From Ilyonectria destructans (lineage: Eukaryota > Ascomycota > Sordariomycetes > Hypocreales > Nectriaceae): DNA of 64,000 bases. The position numbers and the translations under genes were made by a program. Below the pieces are notes generated by a model. That model saw only the letters and a list, made by a program, of their open reading frames with translations. It did not search any database and had not been told where the DNA came from. The stretch spans positions 806,001-870,000 of the forward strand of contig JAHEWK010000010.1 of NCBI GenBank assembly GCA_020740775.1, given 5' to 3'. Of the stretch, positions 11,743 through 22,230 are shown one piece after another (position 1 is the stretch's first letter; each line of letters begins with the position of its first letter).

Positions 11743-13386
11743 CGTAAGGATGTCGGGTAGCCTGTACTCGAGGAATAGTGTAAAGGAATGGATGAACGTG
11801 AATGACAGCGAACAGAATAGATAAAGGAAGAGACTGAAGAAGATGTCACAAGACGTGATGGCTTGAAGAGAAATAGAACTGAGGAGAAGACGAAGCGCTA
11901 GCTTTATACATGGCATCGAGCATAGTGAGGCTACGGCTCATCAGCCCCAATGACGGCAGGATGCGTATAGGGCAAATTGAATGGCACAGGGTGACTTCCA
12001 TGTTTCGGAAACGGCCTGATTTGGCAAGATCGTGTTCAAACGCAGTAGATCTTATTTCGGTATCCTGGTCTCTTAGAATCCTTCGATGGTGGGGGGGTGG
12101 CTTAGAGTACCTAGTTCAGGATGACGAGGTTTCAGAGCACAAGCCATGGAGAAGCTCCTTGCAGCGCCTATTCATTTTAGTAGACGGAATCACATGCAGG
12201 TGGTTCTCATTGCCAAGTCGGATTTCACGAAGCCAATCAGGATAAGCAACTAATCGGTGAATATCAAGTCTGTTCACTCGGCGAGTATTCCGGCGTGGGG
12301 ATGAGGTGCCATGATCTGTTTGGTTGGCAGCTTGGGAGACAAGCAGGGTTCTGGTAGTGAAGTGTTAGAGGTAAGTGAGTTGACCTCCGTACACACACCA
12401 GTTTATAGCCGCTGCAGCAAGGTTCGGCCGATGTTGACCTGCTTTATTGTGGTTAGTAGCGGCGACATCTCGGAGCCGGGGGGTTGTGCGCCGGCCCAAT
12501 GTCGACGCCGGTGGGGCCGGGACGTGCCGAGCTACATGTGGAAACTACCTCACAGGGCGGAATCTTGGCGCCCAGTTAGGCATGAACCAACTTTGAATGA
12601 GGTGTGCAAATGTTTGTTTCATTTATATAGGGGCTGACATGATTCCGGCAGCTGTTAGGGTGTAGCGGCATGGCGAGCGGGCCTTGTCTGAGGTACCGTG
12701 CATGGTGTGTGGTCTCGGAAGGATTGGGTGGGTCACATGCATTTCGTCGGCTGTCTCGTCTCGCGCTGCAAGGCGTACAGTCACGTGAGGATAGGCATTG
12801 CTGGGCCAGCGATAAGCCGCCACAGACCCCCACTTAGCGGCAAGCTGCCAAGCCACAACCGAGCTACCATGACAAACGGCTGCACCAAAGTCCCATCCAC
12901 TAGCCACAGTCGCCACAGCTCGCGCCACAGAATGCGTTGTCCGACAGGGGCCCTGCCCGTCACCCCGCAACCAGACATGAGCACTGGGGCCGAAGGCTCC
13001 TTCCCCGTCTGCTCATGAACCCTTCGACGTAACGCTCCAGAAGATACTTCGTGCTTCAATATTTCTCCAAGCACAAGCAAAAGTCCCATCCTCACCGATC
13101 TTCGACTTCAACGCCGCTGAAAACCTCACCGAATCAAGATGCGTCCGCTCTGGTGGATAGCCTAAGACATCTTCCGACGCCAACCCAAACACTCGCCCAA
13201 CTTCTACATACCGCTCCGTCACTTATCCTCCTCCCATCTCCAAAAGGCCACGCACATACACACGCCACAGCATTCCGGCTTCCATCCGCGACGAACTTCC
13301 CGAATTCCTCCCATTGCCCCACGATTATCGAGAGACATCCTCGCCGGGATTGACTCAAACACTGCGGCCGTCCCGTCGTCGCCGTC
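11743..13386. other. Divergent intergenic promoter region
   Basis: Lies between the divergent glucanase (-) and b561-like (+) genes. No coding region supported. The last 350 bases before 13387 are C/A-rich and purine-poor on the plus strand, consistent with the 5' leader of the b561-like gene. Confidence 0.55.
11902..11908 (-). promoter_or_regulatory. Putative TATA box of the glucanase gene
   Basis: TATAAAG on the minus strand lies about 160 bases upstream of the glucanase ATG and is followed by a pyrimidine-rich leader on the same strand, the usual arrangement of a strongly expressed fungal promoter. Position and motif only; no transcript data. Confidence 0.45.
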
Positions 13387-16134
13387 ATGGCGCCGACTCC
13401 AGCAGAGCAACTCTCCGCCCCGGGTGCGGTGAGTTATGACTCAGAAACGATGGTAGTTGGTGATGGAACCTGGGATTTCTCCAAGAATACCTTTCTGCTG
13501 CCCAATTTGCAGGGCCTCAACTTTGAAACCATGCGGTACAATGGTATGCTTCGCATTGAGCTCGCGTATCTTGATGAAATACTAATAGTTTGTGCAGGCA
13601 TGGGAAACAGATTTTCCTCGATCCCCCAATACCACTCGCTAATTGCAGCCCACGCTGTAATGGGCGCCCTAATATTCCTCCTCCTTATCCCCTTTTCCGT
13701 CATGACAGCGAGGTTTTACTCGCATCGTCCCGGATTTGCTGTCAAATACCACGCTCAGATCAACATCCTCGCTGGTATCATGCTGCTGGCCGTGTTCCTC
13801 TTGGGCTACTTTGCCGTCGGACCCGAGAGAAGCTTGACCAACCCGCATCATGGCATCGGTGTTGCCATTTTCGCCATGTTTATCCTTCAAATCGTTGGAG
13901 GCCGATTGGTCCGTCACATCACAAAGTCCCGATCTTTGCGCATCATGATCCACCAATGGTGTGGCCGAGCTATTGCACTTTTGGGCATTACCCAAGTCCC
14001 ACTTGGGCTCACCCTCTACGGCTCTCCCAAATATCTGTTTATCCTCTACGCTGTCTGGATGAGCTTCCTGCTTGTCGTCTACTTCATTCTGAGCTACCAG
14101 TCTGAGGGCCGACGGGAGTTCTATATGAGTGGCGCACGCTCTGCGCACACTGAGACAACCCGTACTAGAGTTACCGAATCCGAGTATTTTGAATCCGACG
14201 TCAAGCCCGAGGAACATAGCGGCAAAGCTAAATGGCTAGGCCCTCTCGCAGCCGGCGCTGGTTTATGGGCTCTGACCCGAGGACGAAAGAAGAATAGGGA
14301 GCGCAGTCGCAGTCGATCTCGATCTCGATCTCTTGACCGCAGTCGCGCACCAGAGGTCCTTGCCTCTAGACGCGGCTCTGCCAGTTATCTATCTGATAAG
14401 TATTCCGAGCTTCCACCACAGAAGAAAAGCGGTGGCGGCGGATTCATGAAGATCCTAGGCGGCGCTGCAGCGGCGATCGGTGCTGGGAAATTGGTTTCTG
14501 GCCTCATGAACAAGAAAGACCAACGGCGGGATGACGAATACTCTGCCGTTTCTACCGAAACGCCCCAACGATATCGATCAACTCGTGGCGCCCCGACAAT
14601 GACTGACTTCACCAGCGAGGTGACGCAGACAACTCGACATGAACCGGACATGACCCAAACCTCCCTCAACCCACCCACTAGAAACCCAGCCACGACAATT
14701 ATGAGTAGAAGCGAAGTTGACTCGAGAATGGACTCAAGATTGGACTCGAGGTTGGATTCCAGATTGGACTCGAGATTGAGCTCTCAACCACCGACAACAC
14801 CACGACGCGCAACGCACGCCAACCGGTTTTCGAGGCGAAGTTTCGAGGAATCTGATTACTCGTCTTACGTGAGCCCATCCCGAAAGCCGCAAGAGGAGCG
14901 TCCTAGCGGTGGTGGTATTGCGAAGGGCTTCCTAGGTGGCCTTGGTATGGGTTGGTTTGCAAAGAAGTTGGCTGATCGAAAAGCCCAAAAGGAGGAGCAG
15001 CGACTGAGAGACGAGGAAGACCTGAGATCTGGCACATCTGTTTCTAGGTTTACTGGTGATGGATATCAGTCGCCAACCAAGAAACCCGCCCGCCGACCCC
15101 CGCCCCAACGACGCCAGACAGGTTATGCTCGCGACACAGTCTTATCTTCCGAGATGACTGAATCAAGATTGACTGAATCAAGTGTTGAACCCCGTCCGCA
15201 CCGAGGGCCATATATGGCCCATACAGATCTCAGCACCCTTCCCCCGAGCACCTTGCCAGCAAGCACCCTACCACCGAGCACTTTGCTACCTAGTACCATA
15301 CCACCTAGTACTATGCCACCTAGCGCGCTACTGCCGGTTGCAAGTGGTAATACTTCTAGGTCAAGGCAGGACGTTGAACATGTATCAATGCCGTTGATGC
15401 CTTCAGACCCGCAAGGTATTCTGGCTGTTGGTGGATCCGAAAACTCTGGTCTCTCGCCGGGCTCCCGTCCCCAACGATCTCGGCAAGGAAGAGCCCCGGG
15501 ATTGGGTGGAGCTATGGCTACTGAAAGCGATCTGCCTCATCCAGAGGACAGAGTGCGATATGCCTCGCCTGCGAGTCTAAGTGTCAAGTTGAAGGTTCAT
15601 GACGACCGCGATAGAAACGTAACCCTTCGCCGGCTCACTGAGGAAGAGGCGATCAAGGCAAGAGGTCGCAGAGAATCCGAGAGCAGCATTTCCGGACTGG
15701 AGTCGCCTTCCTATGGGCGTCGACGATACCGACGAGACGAGAGTCAAAGGAGGGCAGAGTCGGCTGCTGAACGGAGAGCAGAGGAGGATGAGCGCCTTGC
15801 AACCTTGTCGCCGCCAAACCCGGCCTTTGCGAAAACTCGTCGAGGCAAGGACTCGGCCTACTACTCTGGCCAGCAGACACAGGGAGGACCCTCCAGCTCT
15901 GGCCCCCCTCCTCCTGCCACCCCGTCGGGAGTTCAGACTGTGTCAAGCATTGTCAGTATGGTCGACAGCCATGGTGCTGGCACCTGGAGCGCTATGACTC
16001 CATCCCCACCTGGACAGGACAAGCCTACACCAGCTGGATCTGCGGCCGCCGATAACCGGAGACGACGACGACAAGAACGAAGACGGCCTAGTGAAACGAG
16101 CAGGCCCCCTGCAGGAGCGGACATGTTTGATTAG
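13387..16134 (+). CDS. Cytochrome b561-like membrane protein with long disordered tail
   Basis: Predicted 897-residue protein of two exons (13387-13543, 13598-16134). The 54-bp intron has a clear branch site (ATACTAATAG) and is a multiple of three without a stop, so unspliced mRNA would still be translated with 18 extra residues. Residues about 66-225 form five hydrophobic helices carrying His71, His104, His136/137 and His171, the pattern of cytochrome b561 (eukaryotic b561/ferric-reductase-like) haem-binding bundles. The remaining ~670 residues look disordered: an Arg-Ser run, a Gly-rich MKILGGAAAAIG patch, another Gly-rich hydrophobic patch (FLGGLGMGW), a five-fold DSRLDSR repeat, a PPSTLP repeat block and many basic/acidic clusters. 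A role in transmembrane electron transfer is inferred from the domain; the tail is of unknown use. Confidence 0.8.
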   Translation: MAPTPAEQLSAPGAVSYDSETMVVGDGTWDFSKNTFLLPNLQGLNFETMRYNGMLRIELAYLDEILIVCAGMGNRFSSIPQYHSLIAAHAVMGALIFLLLIPFSVMTARFYSHRPGFAVKYHAQINILAGIMLLAVFLLGYFAVGPERSLTNPHHGIGVAIFAMFILQIVGGRLVRHITKSRSLRIMIHQWCGRAIALLGITQVPLGLTLYGSPKYLFILYAVWMSFLLVVYFILSYQSEGRREFYMSGARSAHTETTRTRVTESEYFESDVKPEEHSGKAKWLGPLAAGAGLWALTRGRKKNRERSRSRSRSRSLDRSRAPEVLASRRGSASYLSDKYSELPPQKKSGGGGFMKILGGAAAAIGAGKLVSGLMNKKDQRRDDEYSAVSTETPQRYRSTRGAPTMTDFTSEVTQTTRHEPDMTQTSLNPPTRNPATTIMSRSEVDSRMDSRLDSRLDSRLDSRLSSQPPTTPRRATHANRFSRRSFEESDYSSYVSPSRKPQEERPSGGGIAKGFLGGLGMGWFAKKLADRKAQKEEQRLRDEEDLRSGTSVSRFTGDGYQSPTKKPARRPPPQRRQTGYARDTVLSSEMTESRLTESSVEPRPHRGPYMAHTDLSTLPPSTLPASTLPPSTLLPSTIPPSTMPPSALLPVASGNTSRSRQDVEHVSMPLMPSDPQGILAVGGSENSGLSPGSRPQRSRQGRAPGLGGAMATESDLPHPEDRVRYASPASLSVKLKVHDDRDRNVTLRRLTEEEAIKARGRRESESSISGLESPSYGRRRYRRDESQRRAESAAERRAEEDERLATLSPPNPAFAKTRRGKDSAYYSGQQTQGGPSSSGPPPPATPSGVQTVSSIVSMVDSHGAGTWSAMTPSPPGQDKPTPAGSAAADNRRRRRQERRRPSETSRPPAGADMFD
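14718..14783 (+). repeat. In-gene (D-S-R-L) coding repeat
   Basis: Five tandem 12-base units (GACTCGAGATTG and variants) encode DSRM/DSRL repeats in the tail of the b561-like protein. Variation is mostly at third positions, suggesting selection on the protein rather than recent slippage. Confidence 0.85.
15235..15333 (+). repeat. In-gene PPSTLP coding repeat
   Basis: Seven imperfect 15-base units encode a P-P/A-S-T-L/I/M pentapeptide repeat in the tail of the b561-like protein. Such Pro/Ser/Thr stretches are usually extended and heavily phosphorylated or O-modified; that is inference. Confidence 0.85.
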
Positions 16135-16818
16135 AGAGTCTACGCTTGCGTGGTATGTCATGGTGGACTGAGTCTGTCAAACACTTTCTACTCCTGCCGT
16201 AGTTTCACGGTGATTTTTTCTCTTCTCGCTTTTCGCGTGCCCTCAAGGGCTGGGGCAACCTGGGGACGGGATACTGGTGCTGCATGGCGTTTCGGATACT
16301 TGGTGGCATTTTGTTGCATTTCGCGCTCAATCTCGATTTTCGATGTTAGACATGAACGGACACTGAGGCGTCTCGATGAATGAATCTTTGGACCCAAGAA
16401 AGAAGATCAAGCACGCAAAGGACTAAGGAAAGAATTAAGCAACTAAGAGTGGAAGATTGAATTGAATAATGTGGCTTGCTTCTTGACTTTATGGTGTCTT
16501 CAGTGTGACATGATGCGTGTATGAAGTAACTTGTTAGTGGAAGGGAAAGCTACAGCGGGCCCGTCCTTTCTGACATCATCTCTTGTTGGATTGGCGCTGG
16601 AGCTCCCCTGGAACGGAAGGTGCGGCCGGCTCCACCCATGTTCCTACCCCGAGGCCCACCAGTCAAACTCAGCCAACCTCTATAACCTCACCCATCGGAT
16701 GCGCTCAAAGGCCACGTTCAACACCGCATCTTCGCCCTCATATACCACGCCCCGCGGGCACTCAATGGCCCAGATTGCGACTGCGACTGCGACTGCGACC
16801 CCAAACCGCCACTGAACG
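16135..16818. other. Intergenic between co-directional genes
   Basis: Contains the 3' end of the b561-like transcript and the promoter of GPI13. No coding signal was seen. A GCGACT/GACTGC hexamer run at about 16776-16799 lies directly before the GPI13 start. Confidence 0.55.
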
Positions 16819-19800
16819 ATGCCTCCGCGAAGCCCCAAGCCAAAGGCCAAGCCGCAAGGCCAGGCCCCGTCCGAGTACAACGCCATCGCCGAGCAATGGG
16901 CCAAGGCCAAGCGCGCCCAAGACACGCAAAAGGCCGCCGCCGCGAAGCAGGGCCTGCCTCCCGCCGTAGAGAATATCGACGTGCTGGAGGAACACCGCGA
17001 GACGCTCGATAAGAAGCGTCATGCTGTCTTTGAGAAGCGCTGGCGATGGACCCTCGCCTTTTGGGGCTGGCTGCTCGTCGTCCACGCCATCGGCATCTGG
17101 CTCTTCACCAGCGGCTTTCTCCTCACCCGCCTGGTGCTTGAGGAGAAGTCCAACTGCACGCACCCCCCGATCGAGAACACCAAGGGCCTCTTGAACGTGA
17201 AGGGTGGCTGCTGGCACCCCAAGTCGTTCGACCGAGCTGTTGTTGTACTGGTCGACGCGCTCCGCTACGACTTTACTGTCCCCGAGGACCCGGAGCAGGC
17301 GCAAAACTTCCACAACGCCTTCCCATTCCTTTACGAGACGGCTGTCAAGTCGCCCCAGAACGCGTTCCTGCGACCCTTCATCGCGGACCCCCCGACGACG
17401 ACTCTCCAGCGGCTCAAGGGCCTGACGACCGGTACACTGCCAACCTTTATCGATGCGGGCAGCAACTTTGCGGGCACAGCCATTGACGAGGATAATCTCT
17501 TGATGCAGCTGAAGGACGCTGGAAAGAAGATTGCCCATCTGGGCGACGATACGTGGTGGTCTCTGTTCCCTGGATATTTCGAGACCGGTATCAGCAAGGC
17601 CTATGACAGCTTCAACGTCTGGGATCTGCACACGGTGGATAATGGTGTTATTGATAACATCTTCCCTCTGATGAAACCGGAGCGAAAGGGAGAGTGGGAC
17701 GTACTTATTGGCCACTGTCTTGGTGTTGACCACGCCGGGCACCGATATGGACCGGACCATCCTGCAATGACATCCAAGCTTCAGCAGATGGACGAGTTTA
17801 TTCGAAAACTGGTTGCGACCATCGATGACAAGACCCTCCTAGTCGTCATGGGTGACCATGGCATGGACGCCAAGGGTGACCACGGTGGTGAGAGTGATGA
17901 TGAGGTCGAGGCTGCCTTGTGGATGTACTCGAAGAAGCCGTTCTTTGGCCGAACCTCCCCCGAGTTCGCGACTCCTCCCGCAAACGCCAAGATTCGACCA
18001 GTGAACCAAATTGATCTTGTTCCCACACTGGCGCTGCTCCTGGGTATCCCTATCCCTTTCAACAACCTGGGAGGCCCTATCGAGGAGGCATTTGCCGGGG
18101 CCAAGGGCAATGACTGGCGCAACCTTGCGGCGGTCTCGCGAATTGCTGCTGCTGGAATTGAGAGATACCAGGCTTCTTATGCCAAGGCTCGTGGAATTGC
18201 CCAAAACACTGCGGAAGGCTCGCCGGCCGCTTTGTGGTCAGTGGCCGCGTCCTTGACCAAGGGCGACCGTGCTATTTATTCCGCATTCAATGAGTTCCAG
18301 GCCGAGACGCTGCGTGTTTGCAAGAGTCTCTGGGCCCGCTTTGACGTTCCCCGTATGGTTATGGGCATCGTAGTCTTCGGCCTTGGAGTCGTTGTTCTGC
18401 TGATGTACTCGTCCCGCGACGAAGATGATGAGTTTGTCGTCACCAACGACGCCGAGCTCGATCACGCGGAGAGGAAGCTGGAGCTCATGGGATTCCGGGG
18501 CGACATTGCGTCTCAACCAGATGAGATTTTCCACAGAGATCTGCTCAAGGGCATGTGGGACCCAAAGCTGCTCTTCACTCTGGCAGTTCTCATTGGCGTT
18601 GCCGTGTATCGCCAGCAGCCGATGGACGGACTCGCCGCGCTCGTCGTAGTCTTGCTGTTGGTCGGAGTGGGATCATCCCTTCATGACGCAGGAAAGGGTC
18701 TCATCAACGTCTTCCCGACATCTTTCTGGGGTTGGTTGGCCGTCATTTTCACTGTCAGCCAGTCGATCGGCTTCGCCTCCAACTCGTTCACCATCTGGGA
18801 AGACTCTATCCTGCTATTCTTCATCACCACATTTGGCGTTGCGAGTGCCATTGCCTCTTTCCGCATCGAGTCCAAGGTGAGCCGCACTATGGCTGTGTAC
18901 CACTCCATCTCGTTTGTGGTCCTTGGGCGTTTGGCCTCGTACTCGAAGCTTTGCCGCGAGGAGCAGATGCCCTACTGCATTTCTACGTACTACTCATCAG
19001 CTGCGTCGTCGACATCGGCTACGTGGCAACTCATCATTCCCTTTGTTGTCTTCATTGTGCTCCCATCTATCATCAAGTCCTTCCTCGCCCCGACAAGGTC
19101 GTATGAGGGCCTTGCGCCTACGTGGATCGGCTACGTTTTCCGTGGTGGCCTGTTCTTGTCAGCGGCGTACTGGGTTATTGACGCGGCTGATAACGGCGAC
19201 TGGTTCGCAGGAACACTTCCCGAGGGGACATTCAAGACTATTGGCGTCTATGTGGCTCAAATCGTCCTCGCCCTGGCATTTGTAGCTGGATCAACTGCCT
19301 TCATTTGGGCGCCTCCATGTGTGTCCATCTTGTCCTCGGCTTCGAGTTCGGGTCGACCTACCGTGACCATTCTGGGATACGCCAACGCCATTGGCGCACG
19401 ATATCTCTTACTGCCTCTCAACATTCTCATGGGCTGCCTCCTCCTCTCCAAGCCAATGGGTGCTGGGTCGCTTGCTATCATGATGTGGCAGATTCTCGCA
19501 CTCGCTGAGATTCTGGATCTCAACGACCTCAAGACGGACCCCATTGGCCCCGTCATGCTTGCCGTCTTGGGTAACTTTTACTACTTCAAGACGGGTCACC
19601 AAGCGACGCTGGCTAGCATCCAGTGGGATAGCGCCTTTATCCCTCTCTTCACCATCCGCTACCCGTGGACACCCATTGTCGTTGCGCTCAATACCTTTCC
19701 AGGCCAGATTGTCGCAGCCGCCTCGGTGCCTCTGCTTGCCGTTTGGAAGGTCGGCCCCAAGCAGAGGGGCGTCCTAGAGACTGTGGCACGCGGCCTTGGC

Positions 19801-20013
19801 GTCTTCATCGCCTACTTCGCCGTCGAGGCTTTGGCCACCATGAGCTGGACGGGCTGGCTGCGTCGCCACCTCATGCTGTACCGCGTGTTCTGCCCGCGCT
19901 TCATGCTCGCGGGTGTCTTGCTCATAGTCCTCGACCTCGTGGCCATCCTCGTCACGCTCACGGGCGTGCGTAGCAACACTTTGGCTATTGGCGAGGTGTT
20001 CGGATTTGCTTAG
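16819..20013 (+). CDS. GPI13: GPI ethanolamine phosphate transferase 3 (PIG-O/Gpi13 family)
   Basis: Single-exon gene for a 1064-residue ER multi-pass enzyme that adds phosphoethanolamine to the third mannose of the GPI precursor, the bridge later used to attach proteins. After one N-terminal helix (about residues 75-100) comes the lumenal alkaline-phosphatase-superfamily domain: VLVDALRYDF with metal ligand Asp146, the PTTTLQ segment with the likely catalytic Thr near 195, HCLGVDHAGH (Asp304, His305, His308) and GDHGMD (Asp346, His347). About a dozen hydrophobic helices fill residues 510-1064. Length agrees with fungal Gpi13 (about 1000-1100). The ATG at 16819 precedes a basic cytosolic tail. 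The enzyme would serve GPI proteins such as the one at 36454-37020. PIG-O versus PIG-N/PIG-G assignment rests on DALRYDF plus overall layout. Confidence 0.9.
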   Translation: MPPRSPKPKAKPQGQAPSEYNAIAEQWAKAKRAQDTQKAAAAKQGLPPAVENIDVLEEHRETLDKKRHAVFEKRWRWTLAFWGWLLVVHAIGIWLFTSGFLLTRLVLEEKSNCTHPPIENTKGLLNVKGGCWHPKSFDRAVVVLVDALRYDFTVPEDPEQAQNFHNAFPFLYETAVKSPQNAFLRPFIADPPTTTLQRLKGLTTGTLPTFIDAGSNFAGTAIDEDNLLMQLKDAGKKIAHLGDDTWWSLFPGYFETGISKAYDSFNVWDLHTVDNGVIDNIFPLMKPERKGEWDVLIGHCLGVDHAGHRYGPDHPAMTSKLQQMDEFIRKLVATIDDKTLLVVMGDHGMDAKGDHGGESDDEVEAALWMYSKKPFFGRTSPEFATPPANAKIRPVNQIDLVPTLALLLGIPIPFNNLGGPIEEAFAGAKGNDWRNLAAVSRIAAAGIERYQASYAKARGIAQNTAEGSPAALWSVAASLTKGDRAIYSAFNEFQAETLRVCKSLWARFDVPRMVMGIVVFGLGVVVLLMYSSRDEDDEFVVTNDAELDHAERKLELMGFRGDIASQPDEIFHRDLLKGMWDPKLLFTLAVLIGVAVYRQQPMDGLAALVVVLLLVGVGSSLHDAGKGLINVFPTSFWGWLAVIFTVSQSIGFASNSFTIWEDSILLFFITTFGVASAIASFRIESKVSRTMAVYHSISFVVLGRLASYSKLCREEQMPYCISTYYSSAASSTSATWQLIIPFVVFIVLPSIIKSFLAPTRSYEGLAPTWIGYVFRGGLFLSAAYWVIDAADNGDWFAGTLPEGTFKTIGVYVAQIVLALAFVAGSTAFIWAPPCVSILSSASSSGRPTVTILGYANAIGARYLLLPLNILMGCLLLSKPMGAGSLAIMMWQILALAEILDLNDLKTDPIGPVMLAVLGNFYYFKTGHQATLASIQWDSAFIPLFTIRYPWTPIVVALNTFPGQIVAAASVPLLAVWKVGPKQRGVLETVARGLGVFIAYFAVEALATMSWTGWLRRHLMLYRVFCPRFMLAGVLLIVLDLVAILVTLTGVRSNTLAIGEVFGFA

Positions 20014-20296
20014 GCGTTGGACTGGATGCAGTCAAGAAAAGTCAAATGTACGAAATGTACGATATATATGAACGGATTCAGTGTAAAGCTACCCGTGTCA
20101 ACAAAGAATAGATGTATTGTGTTACTACCCGGTTGTCTGAAAACAGTGTTGGAAAGTGAAGAATAAGGGACGTCCTGCTTCCTGTGTATTGCCAGATGTA
20201 TCATGGAGGATCTAGATGTAGGGATCTTGCCAGCCTGTCGGCCTTTTTCTATCTTGCAAATCGAAAGTTTAAAATCATATATTCATTTCCATGATA
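20014..20296. other. Convergent 3' intergenic
   Basis: Short AT-rich gap between the convergent GPI13 and HTD2-like stop codons; probable overlapping 3' untranslated regions. Nothing else seen. Confidence 0.6.
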
Positions 20297-21414
20297 TCAT
20301 ACCGTATTATTCTCCATTGGAATCACATCAGCGGTCCCCTTGACAGCCAACCCACCGCCAAGTCCCTCAACCCAGACATCCCAACGGCCTGTGGTGTCAC
20401 CATTGCCAGATACTTGACGCAGAGATACAGTCATGCGCTCGTTGACATAGAGCGGCGCATGGTTGCGGTAGGTGAAGCGACGCACGTAAACGCCTTCACC
20501 GAGATGATCGGCCAGGACGCGCAGCATGAGGGCGAGGGTCAAGGGCCCATGGACGAGCAAAGCTCGGTGGCCGTCGACGTCGCGGGCGTAGAGCGGATCG
20601 AAGTGAATTGCGTGGGCATTAAAGGAGAGTGCAGAGAAGTGGAAAAGGTGAGTTGTCGAGGGCGTGAGGGAGACGGAGTGAGAGGGAGGGTGAGGGTCTG
20701 GGGTAAAGTGTTAGTATATGAGCATCTCGAGATGATGTGAAAGGGGGGGGGCATGCATTTGAGTTGACGTGATGTGCCAGCGGAGCGTGAAGTCTCCTGC
20801 TCCCGCATAAATACGAGCGTTCGCCGCTCCTCAATCTCCCACTCGGGCCTTGACTCGACATCCTCATGTCCAAGTCCATATCTCCTCCACACATCCACAA
20901 ACACCTTTTCATCGCCGTCCTTCCCTCTGAGCTCGACATCCTCGACCTTCTCCCGACACACAACGGCCCGTCCATCCAGCCGCATCTTGGCGGCCCTCCT
21001 CCCGAAGGTCAACTCGCCGCCGGCCCAGACGCGCCGAGTAAACGGCGCACCGGGTGAGTGGCCGGGATCCGCGCCGTCGGGGACGAGCGCCGAGGGCGGA
21101 AGCTGGATGGGGAAGTAGACGAGATGGTGGCCCTGCGGAAGGATGCGAGGTGGAGAGGCGACGGTTGGCGAAGATGGGTACGCGGAGTGCAGAAGATCCG
21201 TGAGGGTTGTGGTGAGGAGGTGAGAGGACATTGGAGTGAGGTAGTCGGGGATGGTTTTGGGCGGCCGGGCCTTGATGGCGTCCATGGCGGCGTGGATTGA
21301 TGATGCCGAGGTTGGTGATGTTGATGCTGGCGATGCAGAGGCGGTATATACTCGACGTCCCAGGTGGGCGCACTGGCGACCCAGCCCCGGGACGACTTTC
21401 GAAAACACTCTCAT
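20297..21414 (-). CDS. HTD2: Mitochondrial 3-hydroxyacyl-thioester dehydratase (HTD2-like, MaoC fold)
   Basis: Predicted 348-residue protein from two exons on the minus strand (21414-20769, 20697-20297; 71-bp intron). The C-terminal part has the hot-dog fold hydratase signature FNAHAIHFDPLYA followed by LLVHGPLTLALML, as in yeast Htd2 and related fungal proteins that dehydrate 3-hydroxyacyl-ACP in mitochondrial type II fatty acid synthesis, which supplies lipoate precursors. The N-terminus (MRVFSKVVPGLGRQCAHLGRRVYTAS) is basic and lacks acids, fitting a mitochondrial presequence. The ATG at 21414 was chosen because it opens this presequence. The intron was placed where the frame breaks after FMREQETSRS; the joined sequence leads straight into the family segment. 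It could instead be a mesaconyl/itaconyl-CoA hydratase relative, which share the fold. Confidence 0.82.
20743..20751. repeat. G homopolymer inside the HTD2-like intron
   Basis: A run of about nine G (C on the gene strand) lies in the predicted intron and helps explain why the coding frame breaks here: on the gene strand it forms the pyrimidine tract region between donor and acceptor. Confidence 0.6.
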
Positions 21415-22230
21415 ATTTCCGTTCAAAACCAATCAAGTCGTCGCCTCAGTTCCAAGAACTTGGTATCTAGACGTCAAACGTGATCCAACGGACAATTCTT
21501 CCCTCCCTGTAACGGGTGCAGGTGCAACACTGACGACAACCCCGCAAGCGCTGGGACAAACGAGGAAACAAAAACGTCGCTGAGGTACAGTCCTTGAACA
21601 GAAATGGCACCGCTTGCCGCCCTCCGTCCTAAATGAGCACTTGTGTGGTGATGTTGAGTGACAGTTGAGTTGCGCTTGTGTTGGTTGGTTGGTTGAACAT
21701 GGGTGAGCTTTAGCTCTGCTGGAATTTTCCCAACTCAAGGGGCCTGCCTACCTGAAGAGCCGCGTCTTGTCATGGGGCGTCAGGAGCACAACCGTGCAGC
21801 TTACAGAACATAACATGAAAACATCAACTGCAGTAATAAGCGCATTCATAAATCATCAAGATGCACAGAGAAATTATTCATCAACCGCCTTTTCAATTCA
21901 TCATTACTCAATGGCTAAGCAGCCCCACGCCCATGCGGCGAGGATCTACATCAACTCTGCCATTTTTCTTTTTGCGTCTACCATGATCAATATGGTACTC
22001 TCCCAATTACGTCAAGACCATCCCTGGCCTTCTAATTGACCAAGGGGGCGCAATCTGGGACTCATATAAGATATAGATCTATCCTCCATTGCTGCCAATC
22101 GTACAATGTCCCCCGAATGCCGAGCACTCGGATCGCATCTCCTGCCCTTGAAACTTCCCAGAGAGAGGTGGTGGCCGCGGCTAGCACAGCCTTGGGCTTT
22201 CGGATTCTCGTCTCACCTTGACGTCTCCGT
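21415..22230. other. Intergenic, no gene supported
   Basis: Holds the upstream region of the HTD2-like gene and the 3' flank of the sphingolipid methyltransferase gene. Short frames here have no recognisable domain. Confidence 0.55.
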
